The notes beneath the pieces are model-generated. The model was not told the origin of the DNA. It did no database searches and saw only the letters and a list, made by a program, of their open reading frames with translations. From NCBI RefSeq assembly GCF_023277925.1, contig NZ_CP063832.1, positions 124,001-188,000 of the forward strand: a DNA stretch of 64,000 nucleotides, written 5' to 3'. Within the stretch, counting starts at the first letter, position 1; each line of letters starts with the position of its first letter. This stretch comes from Pseudomonas entomophila (GTDB taxonomy: Bacteria; Pseudomonadota; Gammaproteobacteria; Pseudomonadales; Pseudomonadaceae). Below are positions 23,218-31,864 of the stretch, one piece after another. Both the position numbers and the translations under genes were made by a program.

Positions 23218-23931
23218 ATGCAAGCGACGCCACCGCGCGCGGTAACAGCCATCTGCCAGGCCCTGCAGGAGCAGATCGAACATGGCCTGCTGGCACCGGG
23301 CGGCAAACTGCCGGCCGAGCGCAAGCTCAGCGAGGTGTTCGACACCACGCGCATCACCCTGCGCGAGGCGCTGGTGCAGTTGGAAGCGCAGGGCCTGATC
23401 TATCGCGAAGAGCGGCGTGGTTGGTTCGTAGCCCCCGAGCGGCTGACCTACGACCTGATCCAGCGTAGCCACTTCCATGCGATGGTCCGTGACCAGGGGC
23501 GCGAGCCGTGCACCGAGCTGCTCTCGGCGCGGCTGCAGCCGGCGCCGGCGGCGATCTGCGCGCGCCTGCGCCTGCCGGCGCTGTCCAGCGTGGTGTGTAT
23601 CTGCCGCCTGCGGCGCATCGATGGGCGGGCGGTGCTGTATGCCGAGCACTATCTCAATCCGCGTTACTTCCCCGGGATACTCGAACTGGACCTGGCGCGG
23701 TCGCTGACCGAGATCTATGCGCGGGAGTATGGGATTCGGTATGGGCAGGTGTGTTTCGAGATTGTGCCGACTGCGTTGCCGGTGGCGGCGGCCGCTGCGC
23801 TGAAGATTTCGGCGGGGAGTCCGGGGTTGCATATCACCCGGGTCAACTGCGACCAGCATGGGCATCTGATCGACTGTGACCTGGAATATTGGCGGCATGA
23901 TGCGATCCGCATCCGCGCCGAGGCCGGTTAG
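23218..23931 (+). CDS. GntR-family regulator, HutC/UTRA type
   Basis: A 237-aa repressor with an N-terminal winged helix (~8-72: AICQALQEQIEHGLLAPGGK, LPAERKLSEVFDTTRITLRE) and a C-terminal UTRA ligand-binding domain (~85-230: RLPALSSVVCICRLRRIDGR). The ATG at 23218 is preferred over an in-frame TTG three bases earlier. It is divergent from the transport/phosphatase operon and both genes have a TGG-CTAG-type motif in front, so it probably controls the operon in response to the imported compound. Confidence 0.93.
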   Translation: MQATPPRAVTAICQALQEQIEHGLLAPGGKLPAERKLSEVFDTTRITLREALVQLEAQGLIYREERRGWFVAPERLTYDLIQRSHFHAMVRDQGREPCTELLSARLQPAPAAICARLRLPALSSVVCICRLRRIDGRAVLYAEHYLNPRYFPGILELDLARSLTEIYAREYGIRYGQVCFEIVPTALPVAAAAALKISAGSPGLHITRVNCDQHGHLIDCDLEYWRHDAIRIRAEAG

Positions 23932-23940
23932 GGCGGTCTT

Positions 23941-24025
23941 TGTAGGAGCGGTTTCAGCCGCGATGCAGGCAGCGCGGTGCCTGGCACCCGCTTGGCGGGT
24001 GATCGCGGCTGAAGCCGCTCCTACA
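23941..24025. repeat. REP pair (family A)
   Basis: Arms TGTAGGAGCGGTTTCAGCCG and the inverse ending GGCTGAAGCCGCTCCTACA around a GGCACCCGCTTGGCGGGT centre, between convergent gntR and mscS-type genes. Confidence 0.92.
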
Positions 24026-24036
24026 GGGAACTGGCT

Positions 24037-26181
24037 CTACTTCGTTTCGCCCATGGCGCCACCGCCAGCGGTCACCACCTGCACCGACAACCGCGGCGTC
24101 GCCAGGTCCAGCCCGGCTTCATCCAGCTGGCGCTTCAGCGCCAGGTTGAACGCCCGCGAGACTTCCCACTGTTTGATCGGCGCGGTCTTGAACCGCGCCC
24201 GCAGGATCGCCGAGCCCGACTCGAAGCTCTCCACCCCCTGCAACTCCAGCGGTGACCAGATGTTGCGGCGCATCAGCGGGTCGTTGCGCAGTTTCTGCCC
24301 CACCTCGCGGATCAGCGTGATGGCCTGGTCGATGTTCATGCTGTGGGGGATGGCCACGCGGAAGATCGCGTAGCCGAACTCCCGCGAGTAGTTTTTGATG
24401 CTCTTGATCTCGCTGAATGGGATGGTGTGGACGATGCCGTCGATGTCGCGCAGGCGCACGGTGCGGATGGTCAGCCCCTCTACGGTGCCCAGGTGGCCGC
24501 CGACGTCGACGTAGTCGTCGATGGCCAGCGAGTCCTCGATGATGATGAACAGCCCGGTGATCAGGTCGGCCACCAGCGACTGGGCGCCGAAACCGATGGC
24601 CAGGCCGATGACACCGGCACCGGCCAGCAACGGGGTGACGTTCATGCCCATGTTGGCCAGGGCGACGATCACCGCGATGATGAAGATCACCACGAACATC
24701 ACGTTGCGGATCAACGGCATCATGGTCTGCGCCCGGGCATTGGCCAGGCCCCGGCGCGAGCGCACCAGGGCGTGGTGCACGGCGGTGTCGGCAAGGATCC
24801 ACACCAGCCAGGCGACGATCAGCGTGCCGGCAAGGCCCAGCAGGCGCAGGCTCACTTCATGGCCGTCGCCTTCGGCGAAGCTGATCATCGAGTGGCCCCA
24901 CACGCGCAGGCCCAGCTCGATGAACGCCAGCCAGATGAACAGGTGCACCAGCATATAACCAAAGTTGCGCAGGCGTTCGGTGTAGACCGCCTGGCGCTTG
25001 TTGGCGCGCTTGGGGTTGGCGGCGTGGCGGCGTACCAGGCCGTTGAGCACCATGCACACCACCACCAGCACCGTGCACATCAGCGACTGGCGCAGGGCGG
25101 TGCTGGTGTCGCCGGCGGAGACGAAGGTGGCGAACAGCGAGATCGCCACCAGGATCAGGGCCGGGATGTACCAGAAGCTGCCGAGGATCTCGATGGTGTC
25201 GCTCAGAGTACGGCGGGTCAGGCGCCGGGCCAGCGGCTGGTTGCGGATCAGGTGGGCGATCGGGCGGCGGAAGCGCAGGATGAACAGACCGGTGCACACG
25301 GCGGCGATGACGTTGGCGAGGGTGGCCAGGGCGTGGGCCAGGTGGCTGCCCAGGGCGGTGGTCAGGCGGGGGTCGCTCATCGCCTCGCCGAACGCGGCGA
25401 AGCTGCCGATCATCCACAGCGGGCGAAACGCCTGGTGGCGCAGGATATGCAGCGCGCGGCGGCGGTGCGGGCCGTCGAGCAGGGAGAAGGCGATCACGCA
25501 GATGGCCGAGAACAGTGTGCCGACCACCAGGGCATACGCCAGGACCATGGCCATGGACTTGCCCAGCGAGGAGGGCAGGGCAAAGCTCAGGTAGACGGTG
25601 AAGATGAGGGCCACCAACCAGGGGCCGAGCTTGCGCAGGGCGAAGCGCACCAGGTCCCAGGTGCGCGGGTGCTGGGGCAGTTCCTCGCTCAGGCCGAAGC
25701 GCACCCGCAACTGGTGGCCGACCCAGTTGAAGGCATAGGCCAGCAGGCTCCACACCGCGATGATCGCGGCGAAACCGAACAGCATCGCCGGCCATTGATG
25801 CACCGGCACCACCAGCGCGGTCAGTTCGTCACGCGCCAGGCTGATCTCCAGCGACCAGCGGTTGAACGGGCTGGCCTCGCCGCTGAACTGTTGTTCGAAG
25901 TCATGCAGGGCGCCGCCGATCAGCCCGAGAACGCCTTGCTCGACGGTGGGTTGCGATTGTTTGCTGGCGTCGCGCAGTTTCTTCAGGTCGGCCAGCAGCT
26001 TGGCCCGCTGCTGGTCGTTCTCCAGGTTCTTGATCACCTCGTCCAGGGATTTGCCCAGGGGTTCGCTGGCTTCGGGCTGGCTGGGTGCGCTCGAACCGAG
26101 CAGGCCGGGCAGGCCGGCGGCGTGGGCCGGGGTGACGAACAGGAACAACAGAAGGGTCAGGCAGCGCAGGAATGCAGGCAC
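24037..26181 (-). CDS. Large MscS-family mechanosensitive channel
   Basis: A 714-aa inner-membrane channel of the YbiO/MscM-like class. A signal peptide (cleavage after THPAHA-like VTPAHA) precedes a periplasmic coiled region (LDEVIKNLENDQQRAKLLAD), about ten membrane helices, the Gly/Ala-rich pore helix and MscS beta domain (VADLITGLFIIIEDSLAIDD, VGGHLGTVEGLTIRTVRLRD), and a cytoplasmic C-domain. Such channels open on osmotic downshock. The start is GTG at 26181 with GAGG 11 bases upstream, which is somewhat far; no better start is seen. Confidence 0.93.
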   Translation of the reverse strand: MPAFLRCLTLLLFLFVTPAHAAGLPGLLGSSAPSQPEASEPLGKSLDEVIKNLENDQQRAKLLADLKKLRDASKQSQPTVEQGVLGLIGGALHDFEQQFSGEASPFNRWSLEISLARDELTALVVPVHQWPAMLFGFAAIIAVWSLLAYAFNWVGHQLRVRFGLSEELPQHPRTWDLVRFALRKLGPWLVALIFTVYLSFALPSSLGKSMAMVLAYALVVGTLFSAICVIAFSLLDGPHRRRALHILRHQAFRPLWMIGSFAAFGEAMSDPRLTTALGSHLAHALATLANVIAAVCTGLFILRFRRPIAHLIRNQPLARRLTRRTLSDTIEILGSFWYIPALILVAISLFATFVSAGDTSTALRQSLMCTVLVVVCMVLNGLVRRHAANPKRANKRQAVYTERLRNFGYMLVHLFIWLAFIELGLRVWGHSMISFAEGDGHEVSLRLLGLAGTLIVAWLVWILADTAVHHALVRSRRGLANARAQTMMPLIRNVMFVVIFIIAVIVALANMGMNVTPLLAGAGVIGLAIGFGAQSLVADLITGLFIIIEDSLAIDDYVDVGGHLGTVEGLTIRTVRLRDIDGIVHTIPFSEIKSIKNYSREFGYAIFRVAIPHSMNIDQAITLIREVGQKLRNDPLMRRNIWSPLELQGVESFESGSAILRARFKTAPIKQWEVSRAFNLALKRQLDEAGLDLATPRLSVQVVTAGGGAMGETK

Positions 26182-26225
26182 TGGGAAATCTACCTCAGGT
26201 CAAACGATTGCCCGAGTGTAGAGCT

Positions 26226-26393
26226 TTATGTGGGGAGTTTCTCGAGGATCTTCCAACAGGTGAGGCCGAAGATGCCCAGGGTGCCGATCCACATCATCAG
26301 CACGCCGATGTTGCGCTCGCGCAGGCTGAAACCGATGGTCAGCAACATCAGGAACAGGAAGACGGGCACGAACAGGGAGAGGAAGGGGGACAT
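26226..26393 (-). CDS. Small two-helix membrane protein (55 aa)
   Basis: A short frame starting MSPFLSLFVPVFLFLMLLTI, with a central loop FSLRERN, a second helix (GVLMMWIGTLGIFGLTCW) and a KILEKLPT tail. AAAGGA lies about nine bases before the ATG at 26393 and the stop is TAA. Both helices are strongly hydrophobic and the protein resembles small inner-membrane proteins of unknown function in pseudomonads. It is 44 bases upstream of the MscS-type gene on the same strand and may be co-transcribed with it. Function unknown. Confidence 0.75.
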   Translation of the reverse strand: MSPFLSLFVPVFLFLMLLTIGFSLRERNIGVLMMWIGTLGIFGLTCWKILEKLPT

Positions 26394-26498
26394 GTACGGC
26401 AATCCTTTTGCTTCGAGGGCATGTCCTAAGCATAGCGGGTTGCGGCGGAGGGGTATTGACCCGCGGCATCCTCTCTCGCGCAGGGAACAAGGGCCTTC

Positions 26499-26569
26499 GT
26501 AGGAGCGGCTTCAGCCGCGATGCGGGCAACGCAGTGTCGCGGGTGATCGCGGCTCAAGCCGCTCCTACA
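26499..26569. repeat. REP pair (family A)
   Basis: Arms GTAGGAGCGGCTTCAGCCGC and the inverse ending CAAGCCGCTCCTACA; shortened centre. It lies between the apeB stop and the small membrane protein gene. Confidence 0.9.
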
Positions 26570-26606
26570 GAGGTCATGCCAGATCAATGGGCTACTGTTT
26601 CTGGCC

Positions 26607-27896
26607 TCAAGGCAGTTCGCGGCTGCGGTAGAAGGCCGTGAGCACTTTCACCAGGTGCGCCAGGTCATGGCTGCCGCACAGCTCGCGGATCGAGTGCATG
26701 GCGAAGGTCGGCAGGCCGATATCGACGGTGCGCACGCCCAGGTGGCTGGCGGTGATCGGGCCGATGGTCGAGCCGCAGCCCATGTCGCTGCGCACCACGA
26801 AACTCTGCACCGGCACTTCCTCGGCCATGCACAGGTGGCGGAAGAAACCGGCGGTTTCGCTGTTGGTGGCGTAACGCTGGTTGTTGTTGACCTTGATCAC
26901 GGGGCCGGCGTTGAGCTTGGGCCCGTGGTTGCCGTCGTGCTTGTCGGCGTAGTTGGGGTGCACACCATGGGCGTTGTCGGCCGAGACCATCAGCGAGCGC
27001 TGGATGGCACGCACGTAATCGTCGCCGTCCGGCAGCAGGCGCTGCAAGGTCTGCTCGAGCATGGGGCCGTCGGCGCCGCAGGCCGAGCAGGAGCCGACTT
27101 CTTCATGGTCGTTGCACACCAGCACGCAGGTTTCGTCGCTGTCGGCAGCGAGCAGCGCCTGCAGGCCGGCATAGCACGACAGCAGGTTGTCCAGGCGGGC
27201 GGCGGCGATGAAGTCGCCGTTCAGGCCGATCAGCGCGGCGTCTTGCGTGTCGTAGAAGCTCAGCTCGTAGTCGAGCACCACGTCGGCGTTGAGGTCGTGC
27301 TCGCGGGCCAGTTGCTCGGTGAGCAGGGCGCGGAAGTCGACCCGCTCGTCGCCGGCCACTTGCGCCAGGATAGGGGGCAGCTCGGTCTGCGGGTTGATCT
27401 GCCAGCCTTCGTTGGCGGTGCGGTTGAGGTGGATCGCCAGGTTCGAGATCACCGCGATCGGCAGCTTGAAGTCGATCAGTTGGCTTTCCACTTTGCCGTC
27501 ACGGCGGAAGGTGACCCGGCCGGCCAGCGAAAGGTCACGGTCGAACCAGGGGGCGAGCAGGGCGCCGCCGTATACTTCAACGCCCAGTTGCAGGAAACCC
27601 TGGCGCTGCAGTTCAGGCTGCGGCTTGACCCGCAGGCAGGGGCTGTCGGTGTGGGCGCCGACCATGCGGATCCCGCCCAGCAGCGGCGAGAGCTTGCCCA
27701 GCTTGATGGCGATGATCGAGGAATCGTTGCGGGTCACGTAGTAGCGACCGCCAAGCACCATGGCCCAGCTGTCGCGCTCGTCCAGGCGCTGGTAGCCAGC
27801 GGCCTCGAGGCGTTGCACGAGGCTGGCGGTGGCGTGGAAGGGCGTCGGGGAGGCCTTGAGGAATTCGATCAGGCCGGTATTCAGGGCGTCGCGCAT
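26607..27896 (-). CDS. apeB: M18 family aminopeptidase
   Basis: A cytosolic 429-aa di-zinc aminopeptidase that removes N-terminal residues, often acidic ones, from peptides. Metal-binding and catalytic elements are [27 protein letters not shown] and [10 protein letters not shown], with the late [12 protein letters not shown] histidine. Length matches the family (~429). TGGAG lies six bases before ATG 27896. It heads the minus-strand block apeB-rluA-minE-minD-minC seen in pseudomonads. Confidence 0.95.
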   Translation of the reverse strand: MRDALNTGLIEFLKASPTPFHATASLVQRLEAAGYQRLDERDSWAMVLGGRYYVTRNDSSIIAIKLGKLSPLLGGIRMVGAHTDSPCLRVKPQPELQRQGFLQLGVEVYGGALLAPWFDRDLSLAGRVTFRRDGKVESQLIDFKLPIAVISNLAIHLNRTANEGWQINPQTELPPILAQVAGDERVDFRALLTEQLAREHDLNADVVLDYELSFYDTQDAALIGLNGDFIAAARLDNLLSCYAGLQALLAADSDETCVLVCNDHEEVGSCSACGADGPMLEQTLQRLLPDGDDYVRAIQRSLMVSADNAHGVHPNYADKHDGNHGPKLNAGPVIKVNNNQRYATNSETAGFFRHLCMAEEVPVQSFVVRSDMGCGSTIGPITASHLGVRTVDIGLPTFAMHSIRELCGSHDLAHLVKVLTAFYRSRELP

Positions 27897-27959
27897 AAGT
27901 CACTCCAGACAGCAGTGGCGCGAGTTTAGCGTAATTGCTCGACAAATTGTGTCGGCCTA

Positions 27960-28017
27960 TTCGCCGGCAAGCCCGCTCCTACTGTGGGCAATCTGTAGGA
28001 GCCGGCTTGCCGGCGAA
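27960..28017. repeat. REP pair (family B)
   Basis: Arms TTCGCCGGCAAGCCCGCTCC (one change from the family) and the inverse ending in GCCGGCTTGCCGGCGAA, between the RluA-family gene start and the apeB region boundary: it ends 6 bases from the RluA stop. Confidence 0.9.
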
Positions 28018-28022
28018 CCGCA

Positions 28023-28658
28023 TCAGAACGGTGCCGGGCACTCGAATTTCAGGCGTTCGCCCGTCACCGGATGGGTAAAGCTCAGCATCGACGCATGCAG
28101 GCACAGCCGTTCATGGGCCGCCAGCGCCTCGGGGTTGGCGTACAGCCGATCCCCCAGCAGCGGGTGCCCGATCGACAGCATGTGCACACGCAACTGGTGC
28201 GAGCGCCCGGTGATCGGGGTCAGCTCGACCCGGCAATGATCACCGCAGCGTTCGACGATGCGCCAGAAGGTCAAGGCATGCTTGCCCTGCTCGTGGTCGA
28301 CCACATGCCGCGGTTTGGTGGGTGGGTCGTAGCGCAGCGGCAGGTCGATGCTGCCGCTGTCTAGCGCCGGTTGGCCCCAGCACAGCGCGGTGTAGGCCTT
28401 TTCTGTCTCGCGATCGTGGAACTGGCGCGACAGCTCGCGGTGGCTGTCGGCGTCGCGGGCCAGCAGGATGATCCCCGAGGTTTCCCAGTCCAGGCGATGG
28501 ACGATCAGGGCGTCGGGGTAACCGTTTTCCTGCAGGCGGGTGATCAGGCAGTCCTTGTTGTCCTCGGCGCGGCCTGGCACCGACAACAGCAGGGTCGGCT
28601 TGTTGATCACCAGGATGGCGGCGTCTTCGTGAAGGATCTGGATGTTCGACAACGGCAT
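28023..28658 (-). CDS. RluA-family pseudouridine synthase
   Basis: A 211-aa enzyme that turns uridine into pseudouridine in rRNA or tRNA. The RluA signature HRLDWETSG holds the catalytic D57, and TPITGRSHQLRVHMLSIGHP and GDRLYAN follow. There is no N-terminal S4 domain, as in E. coli RluA, which modifies 23S U746 and tRNA U32; which site this one modifies is not certain. It lies upstream of apeB on the same strand, separated by a REP pair, and downstream of the min operon. Confidence 0.92.
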   Translation of the reverse strand: MPLSNIQILHEDAAILVINKPTLLLSVPGRAEDNKDCLITRLQENGYPDALIVHRLDWETSGIILLARDADSHRELSRQFHDRETEKAYTALCWGQPALDSGSIDLPLRYDPPTKPRHVVDHEQGKHALTFWRIVERCGDHCRVELTPITGRSHQLRVHMLSIGHPLLGDRLYANPEALAAHERLCLHASMLSFTHPVTGERLKFECPAPF

Positions 28659-28680
28659 TGCAGGTTCTCTTAATAGCCAT

Positions 28681-28785
28681 TTGGGGCCGCTTTGCAGCCC
28701 ATCGCCGGCAAAGCCGGCCCCTACAGAGGAATGTAATACCTGTAGGAGCCGGCTTTGCCGGCGATGGGCTGCAAGGCAGCCCCAA
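28681..28785. repeat. Extended REP pair (family B variant)
   Basis: Inner arms ATCGCCGGCAAAGCCGGCCC / GGAGCCGGCTTTGCCGGCGAT, with extra flanking arms (TTGGGGCCGCTTTGCAGCCC and near-inverse) that lengthen the hairpin to about 45 bases per side. It lies between minE and the RluA-family gene. Confidence 0.88.
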
Positions 28786-28807
28786 TGATCAATTGCTTGG
28801 CGCTCTA

Positions 28808-29062
28808 TCAGCGCTCAGGCAGGGTGATGTTCAGCTCGAGGATCGAGCAGCTACCCTGGTTCTCCAGCGCCACCTGCACGTCGTCGTTGCCGATGTTGAC
28901 GTACTTGCGGATCACCTCGACCAGCTCCTTCTGCAGCGCCGGCAGGTAGTCCGGGGTGCTGCGCTGGCCGCGCTCGTGCGCCACGATGATCTGTAGACGC
29001 TCTTTCGCTACCGACGCGCTGGTCTGTTTCTGCCTGCCACGAAAGAAGTCAAAAAGGTTCAT
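28808..29062 (-). CDS. minE: Cell division topological specificity factor MinE
   Basis: An 84-aa protein that stimulates MinD ATPase and drives pole-to-pole oscillation. The N-terminal membrane/MinD-binding helix ([20 protein letters not shown]) and the topological domain ([31 protein letters not shown]) are intact. It starts three bases after minD. Confidence 0.97.
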   Translation of the reverse strand: MNLFDFFRGRQKQTSASVAKERLQIIVAHERGQRSTPDYLPALQKELVEVIRKYVNIGNDDVQVALENQGSCSILELNITLPER

Positions 29063-29065
29063 GGT

Positions 29066-29878
29066 TTACTTGCCTCCAAACAGACGCGCAAAGAATCCTT
29101 GCTTCTGCACGTCGATGAACCGCAGGGGCTTCTCTTTACCCAGCAGACGGTCGACGGTGTCACTGTACGCCTGGCCGGCATCGCTCTGGTCGTCAAGGAT
29201 GACCGGGATGCCTTGGTTGGAGGCCTTGAGAACGGCTTGCGACTCGGGAATCACACCCTTGAGCTTGATCGCCAGGATCTCTTCGACGTCGGCGATGCTG
29301 AGCATCTCGCCCTTTTCGACGCGCTCGGGGTGGTAACGGGTGATCAGCAGGTGTTCCTTGATCGGCTCCTCGCCGTTCTCGGAGCGACGCGACTTGCTCG
29401 ACAGGATGCCCAGCATGCGGTCGGAGTCACGTACCGACGACACTTCGGGGTTAGTTACGACGATGGCTTCGTCGGCGAAGTACATCGCCAGGTGCGCGCC
29501 TTTCTCGATACCGGCCGGCGAGTCGCAGATGACGTAGTCGAACTGCTCCTTGAGCTCCATCAGCACCTTCTCGACGCCTTCTTGCGTCAGGGCGTCCTTG
29601 TCGCGGGTCTGGCTGGCGGCCAGCACGAACAGGTTCTCCAGGCGCTTGTCCTTGATCAGGGCCTGCTGCAGGTTGGCTTCGCCATTGACCACGTTGACGA
29701 AGTCGTACACCACGCGGCGCTCGCAGCCCATGATCAGGTCGAGGTTACGCAGACCGACGTCGAAGTCGACGATGACCGTCTTGTAGCCGCGCAGTGCGAG
29801 GCCGGTACCGATGGCGGCGCTGGTGGTGGTCTTGCCCACACCCCCCTTGCCGGAAGTGACGACGAGAATCTTGGCCAA
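29066..29878 (-). CDS. minD: Septum-site determining ATPase MinD
   Basis: A 270-aa deviant-Walker ATPase. SGKGGVGKTTTSA at residues 9-21 carries the two lysines; DFDVGLRNLD, CDSPAGIE and the C-terminal amphipathic membrane helix (RFIDVQKQGFFARLFGGK) are present. It recruits MinC to membrane regions away from midcell and cycles with MinE. minE follows after three bases and minC precedes it. Confidence 0.97.
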   Translation of the reverse strand: MAKILVVTSGKGGVGKTTTSAAIGTGLALRGYKTVIVDFDVGLRNLDLIMGCERRVVYDFVNVVNGEANLQQALIKDKRLENLFVLAASQTRDKDALTQEGVEKVLMELKEQFDYVICDSPAGIEKGAHLAMYFADEAIVVTNPEVSSVRDSDRMLGILSSKSRRSENGEEPIKEHLLITRYHPERVEKGEMLSIADVEEILAIKLKGVIPESQAVLKASNQGIPVILDDQSDAGQAYSDTVDRLLGKEKPLRFIDVQKQGFFARLFGGK

Positions 29879-29974
29879 GGTGTTTCACCCCTAAATAATC
29901 GGGACGCAGGTCCCTGCAAATACAAAAAACGGCAACGGGAAAAAAGTTGCGCTAAAAATGCCGGCAAGTATCCG

Positions 29975-30727
29975 TTAAAGACGGGTGATGTTCAACACGT
30001 CGCCGGACAGGCTGACCTGCACGCCCGAGCCCCACAGCGGGTCGCGGCGCAGGTCTTCGCAGACCTTGTACTGGCCGGCGATGGAGACCATTTCCGCGGT
30101 CATCTGCTGGCAGAAGATGCGCGCTTTGGTATTGCCCTTGATTCCTGCCAGGGCACGGCCGCGCATGGCGCCGTACACATGGATGTTGCCGTCGGCGAGA
30201 AGTTCCGCGCCTGGGCTTACGGAGCCGGTGACCACCAGGTCGCCGCCCTGGGCGTAGATCTGCTGGCCGCCACGCACCGGTGAGGTGATGATGCGCGTCG
30301 GGCGCACCTCAGGTTCGGCCGGCGTCGGCGGCGGGGTGGGCTCTGGCTCGGGCTTCTTCACTTCTGGCTCGGGCTCCAGCGGGCGCTCGCGGGCACCTGA
30401 CGGGGGCAGCACCGGCAGGTCGATGGCGATCGCCGCGGCGATGTCCTCGATGCGGCTGGCGCGGATCGCCAGGGTGCGCAGGCCATGGTGACGGCAGATG
30501 CGCATCAGCCCGGGCAGGTCGATGGCGCCTTCGTCAGCAGGCAGCTTGTCCAGGGCCAGCACCAGCGGGGTGTTGCTGAAGAAATTCGGCGCCTGCGCCA
30601 CCTTCGCCGCCAACTGGCGGTCGAGGGATTCGAGGTCGTTGCGCGCCAGTTCCAGCACGGTGATGGCAAGCATGCTGCCCTTGAGCTGGAACACGGGGGC
30701 GTTGTCGGGTGTCTGGTTGGGGCTCAT
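29975..30727 (-). CDS. minC: Septum-site inhibitor MinC
   Basis: A ~250-aa inhibitor of FtsZ ring assembly. The N-domain (to ~110; [15 protein letters not shown]) is joined by a Pro/Glu-rich linker ([20 protein letters not shown]) to the C-terminal beta-helix that binds MinD and self-associates ([34 protein letters not shown]). The linker is acidic and proline-rich. An ATG at 30736 would add three residues; no clear ribosome site favours either. A ~96-base gap separates it from minD. Confidence 0.95.
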   Translation of the reverse strand: MSPNQTPDNAPVFQLKGSMLAITVLELARNDLESLDRQLAAKVAQAPNFFSNTPLVLALDKLPADEGAIDLPGLMRICRHHGLRTLAIRASRIEDIAAAIAIDLPVLPPSGARERPLEPEPEVKKPEPEPTPPPTPAEPEVRPTRIITSPVRGGQQIYAQGGDLVVTGSVSPGAELLADGNIHVYGAMRGRALAGIKGNTKARIFCQQMTAEMVSIAGQYKVCEDLRRDPLWGSGVQVSLSGDVLNITRL

Positions 30728-30836
30728 GGTCTGCATAGACGGCTTGTTGCGAAAAAAGTGCCCTGACTTATAGCGATAAGACCGTTTGCCCGCAACCGAT
30801 GTAGAATGCCGGGCTCATGTCTTGCCGGAAGCTTCA

Positions 30837-31772
30837 ATGGAACGCCCGCGTTTTCGATCCTCTTTCCTTCACCCGCGATTCTGGGGCCTGTGGCTGGGGC
30901 TGGGGCTGCTGTGGCTGGTCGCGCAACTGCCGTACCGAGCCCTGCTGGCGCTGGGGCGTGCCCTGGGCGCGGTGATGTACCGTGTGGCCGGCGAGCGCCG
31001 GCGCATCGCCGCGCGCAACCTCGAGCTGTGTTTCCCGGAACTGTCCGGCGACGAACGGCAGCGCCTGCTCAAGGAAAACTTCGCCTCCACCGGCATCGCC
31101 TTCTTCGAAATGGCCATGAGTTGGTGGTGGCCAAAGGCCCGGTTGGCACGCCTGGCCCATATCGAGGGCATCGAGCACCTGCAGGCCGCCCAGCGTGAAG
31201 GCGAGGGCGCCATCCTCATGGCCGTGCATTTCACCACCCTGGAGATCGGCGCCGCGTTGCTGGGGCAGGTCCACACCATCGACGGCATGTACCGCGAGCA
31301 CGGCAACGCGGTGTTCGACTTCATCCAGCGCCGTGGCCGCGAGCGCCACAACCTCGACTCACTGGCGGTGGAGCGCGACGACGTGCGAGGCATGCTCAAG
31401 TTGCTGCGCAAGGGGCGGGCGATCTGGTACGCCCCGGACCAGGACTACGGCATCAAGCAGAGCATCTTCGTGCCGCTGTTCGGTATCCCGGCCGCCACCG
31501 TCACCGCCACCACCAAGTTCGCCCGCCTTGGCAAGGCCCGGGTGATTCCATTCACCCAGAAGCGCCTGGAGGATGGCAGCGGCTATCGTCTGGTGGTGCA
31601 CCCGCCGCTCGAGGGCTTCCCGGGAGAGAGCGAAGAGGCCGATTGCCTGCGCATCAACCAGTGGGTCGAGGGTGTGTTGCGTGAGTGCCCCGAGCAATAC
31701 CTGTGGGCGCACCGGCGCTTCAAGTCGCGGCCCGAGGGCGAGCCGCGGTTGTACGACCAAAAAGCACGCTGA
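30837..31772 (+). CDS. Lipid A biosynthesis acyltransferase (LpxL/HtrB family)
   Basis: A 311-aa inner-membrane acyltransferase that adds a secondary acyl chain to lipid A. One N-terminal membrane helix (FWGLWLGLGLLWLVAQLP) precedes the catalytic H-X4-E (HFTTLE), the GMYREHGN stretch, and YAPDQDYG / VPLFGIPAAT elements of the family. It is divergent from minC; the start at 30837 has GGAA upstream and the sequence before it is not family-like. Confidence 0.94.
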   Translation: MERPRFRSSFLHPRFWGLWLGLGLLWLVAQLPYRALLALGRALGAVMYRVAGERRRIAARNLELCFPELSGDERQRLLKENFASTGIAFFEMAMSWWWPKARLARLAHIEGIEHLQAAQREGEGAILMAVHFTTLEIGAALLGQVHTIDGMYREHGNAVFDFIQRRGRERHNLDSLAVERDDVRGMLKLLRKGRAIWYAPDQDYGIKQSIFVPLFGIPAATVTATTKFARLGKARVIPFTQKRLEDGSGYRLVVHPPLEGFPGESEEADCLRINQWVEGVLRECPEQYLWAHRRFKSRPEGEPRLYDQKAR

Positions 31773-31780
31773 ATTGTCCG

Positions 31781-31845
31781 GCCCGTTCGCCGGCAAGCCG
31801 GCTCCTACGCTGCCCCTGTAGGGGCCGGCTTGCCGGTGAACGGGC
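31781..31845. repeat. REP pair (family B)
   Basis: Arms GCCCGTTCGCCGGCAAGCCG and the near-inverse ending TGCCGGTGAACGGGC, between two co-directional genes. Confidence 0.9.
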
Positions 31846-31864
31846 GAAGATCCAGGGAGGAACC

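Noticed and set aside
24343..26502. 719-codon plus-strand open frame opposite the MscS-type gene
   Set aside because: Antisense shadow; composition is repetitive His/Gln/Gly/Arg and the minus strand encodes an unmistakable channel.
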